A stretch of 21,037 bases of DNA. It comes from JAIBDK01 sp965261915. Lineage in GTDB: Bacteria; Pseudomonadota; Gammaproteobacteria; Arenicellales; Poriferihabitantaceae. Numbering within the stretch: position 1 is the stretch's first letter; each line of letters opens with the position of its first letter. Both the position numbers and the translations under genes were made by a program. The notes beneath the pieces were generated by a model. That model did not search any database. It was not told the origin of the DNA and saw only the letters and a program-made list of their open reading frames with translations. The stretch spans positions 1 through 21,037 of the forward strand of contig CBDHDW010000005.1 in assembly GCA_965261915.1 (NCBI GenBank), written 5' to 3'. Positions 16,484 to 21,037 of this stretch are shown piece by piece.

Positions 16484-16809
16484 GTTACCTCCTTCGCCCG
16501 CTTTCGGGCCGTTTCCAGTGCTGTTTTTGGCGTCTTTTGTGTCTTCTTCTGGAATACATGCACGACCACCAAGCGTTGACCTGCGGCTTTTACATAAACA
16601 GCACGGGCGATCCCGTCCTTGCCACTCATGCGCATTTCCCAAAGGCCACCAGAGCCAGATAGGGAGCGGACATGCGGCATGCCTACAATCTCTGGACCCT
16701 GTTCAGACAGCAACTCCGCTGTCCACAAAAACCGTGCAAACAGGTCACGCGGGAGCTTTTTTAACTCCCGGTCTACGCGCCTGTCTAATGTTTCTACCAA
16801 CCACACCAT
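16480..16809 (-). CDS. higB: HigB/RelE-type toxin (Gp49-like)
   Basis: 109 residues, the normal length. It has the HigB/phage Gp49-like pattern: VDRELKKLPRDLFARFLWTAELLSEQG, the conserved HVRSLSGSGGLWEMRMSGKDGIARAVYV core with Trp-Glu-x-Arg and an Arg-containing strand, VVVHVFQKKTQKTPKTALETARKRAKEV at the end. Members are ribosome-dependent mRNA nucleases. With the antitoxin it should stabilise the plasmid by killing or arresting cells that lose it, important here because no partition genes are visible. The ATG adjoins the operator palindrome with no room for a ribosome site. Confidence 0.85.
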   Translation of the reverse strand: MVWLVETLDRRVDRELKKLPRDLFARFLWTAELLSEQGPEIVGMPHVRSLSGSGGLWEMRMSGKDGIARAVYVKAAGQRLVVVHVFQKKTQKTPKTALETARKRAKEVT

Positions 16810-16825
16810 ATAACATATATGTTAT
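16810..16825 (-). promoter_or_regulatory. Palindromic operator/promoter of the TA pair
   Basis: ATAACATATATGTTAT, perfect over 16 bp, ends at the base before the toxin ATG. On the minus strand TTGATC (16839-16844) followed after 17 bp by CATATA makes a plausible promoter whose -10 is inside the palindrome. The transcript would begin at or near the ATG, that is, leaderless or nearly so. Confidence 0.6.
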
Positions 16826-16850
16826 AATGAGAAGGGAAGATCAACAGGCC

Positions 16851-16877
16851 ACAATAAATCAGAAAATGATTTATTGT
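16851..16877. other. 11-bp hairpin upstream of the TA pair, copy 2
   Basis: Same perfect dyad as 7942-7968. From here to 17639 no convincing gene is seen. Confidence 0.45.
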
Positions 16878-16941
16878 ATAAGCGTGCCTGTCAGATTTTT
16901 GGCAAAATCCAACGACGGATGATCTGGTGTGCGCTTCTTAT

Positions 16942-17006
16942 ATTTTCGTATTTTAGATAATTCGACCAATTTGTAGCACGCGCGCCCTTTCCTGCTACCT
17001 CTCTTT
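16942..17006 (+). repeat. Long inverted repeat, left arm, copy 2
   Basis: Perfect blocks 16956-16974 and 16988-17006, partner arm at 17513-17577. See 8033-8097. Confidence 0.8.
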
Positions 17007-17012
17007 ATTCCA

Positions 17013-17314
17013 AAATCCCGAAACAGACACCAGAGGCCAACGCAAGCCCCGTGAGCGGCTTCGGGTGGTTTCAAGCAGGGGGAAGCCCTGAAAACCGCTC
17101 AACGGGCTTAAAAACGCGACCGTAACACCTCACAGGGCAATCCTGAAGCAATCGAGGGGCCGCAAATCCCGAAACAGACACCAGAGGCCCGAGAAAGCCC
17201 CGTGAGCGGCTCCAAGTGTGTTTTGGCTCCTGTACACCTGAAAAACCCCAAAGGGGGTCAGGCGGGCAATGGCAGCCGCTCACAGGCCAATCCCGAAGCA
17301 CCTCAAGGGCGGAT
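17013..17314. repeat. Imperfect 151-bp tandem repeat, copy 2
   Basis: Units start at 17013 and 17164; same pairing as in copy 1, including CCGCAAATCC (17160-17169) with GGATTTGCGG (17311-17320). Confidence 0.7.
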
Positions 17315-17454
17315 TTGCGGATTGCCTTGGCTACCGGGGTCTGCTGCGGAATTGTTCATCCAGGGAAAAACGAAGTTTTGACTCAGGCACGCTTCCGTAA
17401 AAACTGCAATTTTTTACTAACGGTGATATATTTTCAAAGTTTTGCACGCTGCAT

Positions 17455-17498
17455 CCGCGCCGTGATCTGGCGGCGGCCCCGTTCAGATCACGGCGCGG
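17455..17498. other. 15-bp GC-rich hairpin, copy 2
   Basis: Same stem as 8546-8589. Confidence 0.65.
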
Positions 17499-17512
17499 GT
17501 TCGAAGGGTAGC

Positions 17513-17577
17513 AAAGAGAGGTAGCAGGAAATGCAAGGTGGGACACAAATTGGTCGAATTATCCAAAATAGGAAAAT
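17513..17577 (-). repeat. Long inverted repeat, right arm, copy 2
   Basis: Partner of 16942-17006, perfect blocks 17513-17531 and 17545-17563. Confidence 0.8.
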
Positions 17578-17918
17578 CAAAAGTCGGATTTTTCGGCGCG
17601 GTTTCCCGAAACCATCCGCAGCGAAATTTTGTAAATTTTGACTAAGGCGTGTCTATGGATTGAAACTTTGTCCAATCCTAATGGCGATTATATTTTTGGC
17701 GAAACCCATCCAGAAAATGTTTTTGAAAATATTTGAAGGGCGCACTTACGAGTTGTGCTGCAACTCTGGTTCTAAAAAGAATATTTAGAAAAGCAAACCC
17801 AACCCAACCCAACACCGCATCCAAGTCAAAAAACGAAGTTTTGACTAAATTTCATATGAACGGTGATTTTTTGTGTGCTGGTTTTCGATCTGTGGCTGCG
17901 GTCAAATTCCGAGCATCC

Positions 17919-17963
17919 GAACCCGCAGATTTTCGGGTTCTGGGAAAATAAAATCCCAAACCC
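17919..17963. other. Two overlapping hairpins, copy 3
   Basis: Same as 280-324; 17640-18004 otherwise shows no gene. Confidence 0.4.
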
Positions 17964-18004
17964 AATCCAGCCGAAAAATGAAGTTTTGAGATGAGCGCGT
18001 TTCT

Positions 18005-18035
18005 ACATTGAAAACGTGTTCTACGTTTTCAATGT
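18005..18035. terminator. 13-bp hairpin at the end of the GT4 gene, copy 3
   Basis: Same as 366-396. Confidence 0.5.
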
Positions 18036-19108
18036 GCTTTTTGGCCTAACCGCAGGTATGCTGATGCTGCTACTTCAGGTAGAAATACGGAATTGATTTC
18101 AACACTAAAATCACCTGGATTATTATCAACCTTTCGAATTTTTGCGGCCAGTGCCTCAATATCGCTTACGGGAACCAGATTATTGGCTGGAAGAATTTCT
18201 CTTGGGCCTGACTTGCAATCAGTACTGATAACCGGTGTGTTTAAGATAATACTTTCTAATATGACAAGCCCCAGGCCTTCATAGTCAGATGATACGACCA
18301 TCGCTTTAGCCCCAGCAATGATAGAGTAAGGATTAGAGTGAAACCCAGCAAACATAATTTTTTTGTCAAGGTTGAGTTCGCTGACGAGTGATCTGACGTC
18401 CCCCATCAGGGCACCTTGGCCAAGCAACACCAGCGGTGTTTGAATGCCACTTATTGCATAGGCTTTAATTAGTTTGTCTTGTCTTTTTGCTGTGTTAAAT
18501 TTCCCTACATGCACTAAATATTCTGGAATTGGTAAAAACGGGTCTTCGGATTTCTTTAGAATAAAATCAACATCTATCGGATTATAGATAAAAGACACAT
18601 TTTTGTGTGTGGGGAATAGGGATTTAAAGTCTTCCATTGCGCCTTTACTTACGCAAACGCAAGGTTTCCTGAGGTAAATATCGTCCAGGGATGATTTGTA
18701 GCGACCCCTATTACTTTTGTTAAGCGATTCCCCGTGTTCCATGGACATTATACTATGCACAACAAGGTGTACGTTAGGCAGCTTACTTCGGCTGAGCACT
18801 CGATCTACTGGCAGTAAATTTGATAAAACAAGATCTGGTGTCCCCACATGCGTTTTAATAAAAGCATCTAGCAGTTTGCTGACCACCAGACCTCTATAAC
18901 GTCTGGGAATCCAACGAAACCATTGCATAGGAAAAGTAAGGATTTCTATTGGGGTTTTGGTGTCAAGCTCCTGAAATTTGCTGAAACATACAATATGAAC
19001 TTCATGGCCCTGGCGTTTGAATTCATCGCTGAGTGTGATCACAAATCGCTCCGCACCATTGCCTTTAAGGTCAGGGATGATGAATACTATTTTTTTAACG
19101 GGTTTCAA
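18029..19108 (-). CDS. Family 4 glycosyltransferase, copy 3
   Basis: Intact, identical in translation to 9120-10199, again with a TTG start. It agrees with copy 2 against the frameshift of copy 1. Confidence 0.88.
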   Translation of the reverse strand: MKPVKKIVFIIPDLKGNGAERFVITLSDEFKRQGHEVHIVCFSKFQELDTKTPIEILTFPMQWFRWIPRRYRGLVVSKLLDAFIKTHVGTPDLVLSNLLPVDRVLSRSKLPNVHLVVHSIMSMEHGESLNKSNRGRYKSSLDDIYLRKPCVCVSKGAMEDFKSLFPTHKNVSFIYNPIDVDFILKKSEDPFLPIPEYLVHVGKFNTAKRQDKLIKAYAISGIQTPLVLLGQGALMGDVRSLVSELNLDKKIMFAGFHSNPYSIIAGAKAMVVSSDYEGLGLVILESIILNTPVISTDCKSGPREILPANNLVPVSDIEALAAKIRKVDNNPGDFSVEINSVFLPEVAASAYLRLGQKAH

Positions 19109-19327
19109 AGAGTGGTATCAACCCAAATATGGCAGACGCGGTTGCCTCCTTCAGCCTGATGGTAGAGGCAAGGCGCAGCAGGTCATCCCAACACTCACGG
19201 ATAATACTCTCGTTGACGTATTTCGCTGGCATGATCACCCATCCGTTCCCTTTGTTCCTGCGATCCCGGAATTGGTAGAGGTTCTGCTTTTTCAGGTGGA
19301 CTCTCCCTCTTTCTGCACTCATGTAAT
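19095..19327 (-). pseudogene. Tn3-family transposase remnant, copy 3
   Basis: Same as 10186-10418. Confidence 0.6.
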
Positions 19328-20297
19328 AGACCCGATTCATAATAGGGTCGAATATTTTTAGACACAAGTATCCCCACCCGTTTTTTCAAACTGTTTTCAA
19401 ATTCATATTTGCGAGTGCTCCGACATTCTTGGCAATCATGTTTTGTTGTTGGTTGTTGCGGTGAATATCCGAAAATATATTGAACTTTTTCATGCGGCCA
19501 ATACCGTGCTCTACGCCAATGCGTAGTTTTGAATGCCATGTATTGTATTCTTGTTCTTCTTTCGTAAGTGGTTTTTTCTTTGATGTTTTCAGGGGGATTT
19601 CCAGTGATGTCCCCAGATATCCTAAATCCCCAAGGGTAAGTATATCAGGGGGCCTATCCACGCGGGTCTCATCATAAATACGCTTGTCATGTTTGCGCCC
19701 GTCATGGGCGCATCCAACAGCCAGTATACACTTCTTGTCATCTGTGATGATCTGGTGGGACGCCGTGTGCTTCTTTTTCTTGCCAGAATATTTTGCTTTT
19801 CGAGCCGAGGGCTTCCCGGGCCGTTGAACTGGACGCTCAGTACCATCAATCATCAGGTAAAGCAGATCAGCCTTTTCCACTTCCGACAACTTTACTTTAC
19901 GTTCAGGCATCCGAAAATGGCCTGCCATCAACTCTGTCATGGCTTGAATGCGGCGGCAAACTGTCGGAGAGGATACATTGAATACAAGCCCCATAAAAGC
20001 ATGGCTGGTATAGGTTCGGTAATACATCAGGCAGAGCAGAAGCTGTTCTGCGAACTCCAGGCGATAGTTCATCCCACCCCCAATCGCACGTTGCCTGTCT
20101 TTGCGGGACAGGCGTTTCTCCTCACTTTTCAACCAGATCGGATGAAGTGTCGCAACCAGGGCGTTGAAATCTGTAAGGCGGATGCCCGATAGTCGAAAAA
20201 ACAATGCAGGTTGTGCACTTAAAATCTTCAAAGCTTTCATAAAATGATACCTCCAGGCACTTCCTCGCATAAAAATAACCTATTGTGAAGCAGGTCT
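19328..20297 (-). mobile_element. IS5-family insertion sequence, copy 3
   Basis: Same element and same AAT flanks as 10419-11388. Its presence at the same place in all three copies shows it is part of the unit, not a separate insertion in each. Confidence 0.85.
19386..20240 (-). CDS. IS5-family transposase, copy 3
   Basis: Identical in translation to 10477-11331. Confidence 0.88.
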   Translation of the reverse strand: MKALKILSAQPALFFRLSGIRLTDFNALVATLHPIWLKSEEKRLSRKDRQRAIGGGMNYRLEFAEQLLLCLMYYRTYTSHAFMGLVFNVSSPTVCRRIQAMTELMAGHFRMPERKVKLSEVEKADLLYLMIDGTERPVQRPGKPSARKAKYSGKKKKHTASHQIITDDKKCILAVGCAHDGRKHDKRIYDETRVDRPPDILTLGDLGYLGTSLEIPLKTSKKKPLTKEEQEYNTWHSKLRIGVEHGIGRMKKFNIFSDIHRNNQQQNMIAKNVGALANMNLKTV

Positions 20298-20309
20298 AAT
20301 AAGTCAGAT

Positions 20310-21037
20310 TTACACCTGATCTTCGAATGTGCTCTTATCCAGTTGAATAAAGCGCCTTTGCGCACCAGCTCCAAATGTTTTTGACAGATGTCTGAATAAC
20401 ATGCGCATTTGAACTCTGATACGCCTAGTTTTACATAATAGCTGGGCCTTTTTACTTGATGCTTCGGGTCGATGACGATTTTGCGGTGTGATCGTTGACT
20501 CGGTTTTGATGCCCTCTCTCAATTGGTAATGATCGCATTTGTCGAGCTGAATAATACAGGCAGGCTCAACCTGGAAAGCTTTCAGATCATACGCTCTGCA
20601 AATAAATGCATCGGCAAGAGCGACTTCATTCTTTGCGTAGCGATTGAGCAATTTTTTTGCGCCAGATGGCCATAACACATATCCTGCCGCACCCGATCTA
20701 TCTTGATACAAACGAATTAAATTTAGGTGTTTGGTAATACCTGTTTTGCTTCTGCTAACGAGCTTTCTGCGTCCTCTTACCTCAAGTGTCACGTAATCAA
20801 TATCTTCCATTTTACTTAATGCTCCCAGCGCATTAGCAATGTTACATGACCAGACGACATCGTCCTCCAATATAAGTGCGGGCGCGTTGCTCTGTTGAAC
20901 ATATTGCCACGCACTTACATGGCTGAGAAAACCGGCCACTTCCTCTCTAAGCATGGGGCGCTCCCACCGCTCGCATAGGTTGCCGAAAGTTTCGTCGCTG
21001 AAATCATTTGGTTCTACCGCTCGCAATCTTGTGAATA
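20310..21037 (-). CDS. Family 25 glycosyltransferase, copy 3 (5' end outside window)
   Basis: Continues past the window edge. By comparison with 11401-12231 the start would be 103 bases beyond the end, so about the first 35 codons are missing. The acidic EDD site and the rest of the protein are present. Confidence 0.85.
   Translation of the reverse strand, partial: FTRLRAVEPNDFSDETFGNLCERWERPMLREEVAGFLSHVSAWQYVQQSNAPALILEDDVVWSCNIANALGALSKMEDIDYVTLEVRGRRKLVSRSKTGITKHLNLIRLYQDRSGAAGYVLWPSGAKKLLNRYAKNEVALADAFICRAYDLKAFQVEPACIIQLDKCDHYQLREGIKTESTITPQNRHRPEASSKKAQLLCKTRRIRVQMRMLFRHLSKTFGAGAQRRFIQLDKSTFEDQV

Larger units (their letters stand above)
8731..17639. repeat. Plasmid unit, copy 2 (8909 bp, complete)
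   Basis: The only complete and undamaged unit in the window, beginning GACTAAGGCGTGTCTATGGA as copies 1 and 3 do. Every recognised gene is open here. It should be taken as the sequence of the plasmid. The unit start is arbitrary, because the sequence runs through it without interruption. Confidence 0.95.
17640..21037. repeat. Plasmid unit, copy 3 (3398 bp, cut by window end)
   Basis: Third pass, identical to copy 2 wherever compared (8731-12128). It ends inside the family 25 glycosyltransferase gene. It supports the copy 2 reading at the GT4 gene (no extra A) but stops before the site of the 180-bp difference, so it cannot arbitrate that one. Confidence 0.95.

Noticed and set aside
1..21037. 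Three-fold amplification of a glycosylation island
   Set aside because: The repeat includes rep, iterons and the toxin-antitoxin pair and has no junctions, so it is an unrolled circle rather than gene amplification.

Overview
The window is one circular replicon read round about 2.4 times. The same sequence begins at 1, at 8731 and at 17640, always in the same orientation with no junction sequence between copies. Copies 2 and 3 show a period of 8909 bp. Copy 1 is 8730 bp because it carries one extra A (627-629) and lacks 180 bp that copy 2 has at 12234-12413. The simplest reading is an 8.9-kb circular plasmid that an assembler wrote out as a linear concatemer. A real in vivo multimer cannot be excluded from sequence alone. 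Use copy 2 (8731-17639) as the reference copy.

Organism: probably an alphaproteobacterium, most likely of the Rhodobacterales/roseobacter type. This is inferred from the style of the Rep_3-type initiator, the higBA-type pair and the contrast between a GC-richer backbone and AT-richer cargo. No rRNA, tRNA or chromosomal marker is present to fix the taxon.

Layout of one unit, given in copy 2. All recognised genes lie on the minus strand, so transcription runs from high to low coordinates. Backbone: a higBA-like toxin-antitoxin pair (16205-16809) with a palindromic operator at 16810-16825; an origin with three iterons (15890-15947), a 30-bp inverted-repeat operator (15844-15873) and a replication initiator gene (14836-15843). 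Cargo: an OpgB/LTA-synthase-like membrane phosphoglycerol transferase (13083-14750) with a 10-C tract in frame, an unrecognised 247-residue protein (12222-12965), a family 25 glycosyltransferase (11401-12231), an IS5-family insertion sequence (10419-11388, 970 bp, 3-bp target duplication), a Tn3-type transposase remnant (10186-10418), and a family 4 glycosyltransferase (9120-10199) that starts at TTG inside the remnant. Non-coding: about 1.1 kb (16840-17639 and 8731-9119) packed with inverted repeats, a 151-bp tandem repeat and repeated AAAAACGAAGTTTTGACT-type motifs.

How it fits together: Rep and the iterons replicate the plasmid and the toxin-antitoxin pair stabilises it. No partition, relaxase or resolvase gene is visible. 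The cargo looks like a small surface-glycan modification module: two glycosyltransferases plus an enzyme that could add phosphoglycerol or a related group to a glycan outside the inner membrane. The C10 tract could make that last step phase variable. Copy 1 differs from the others only inside this cargo (a frameshifted GT4 gene and a 60-codon in-frame deletion in the unknown gene), which is most easily explained by weak consensus at a contig end.
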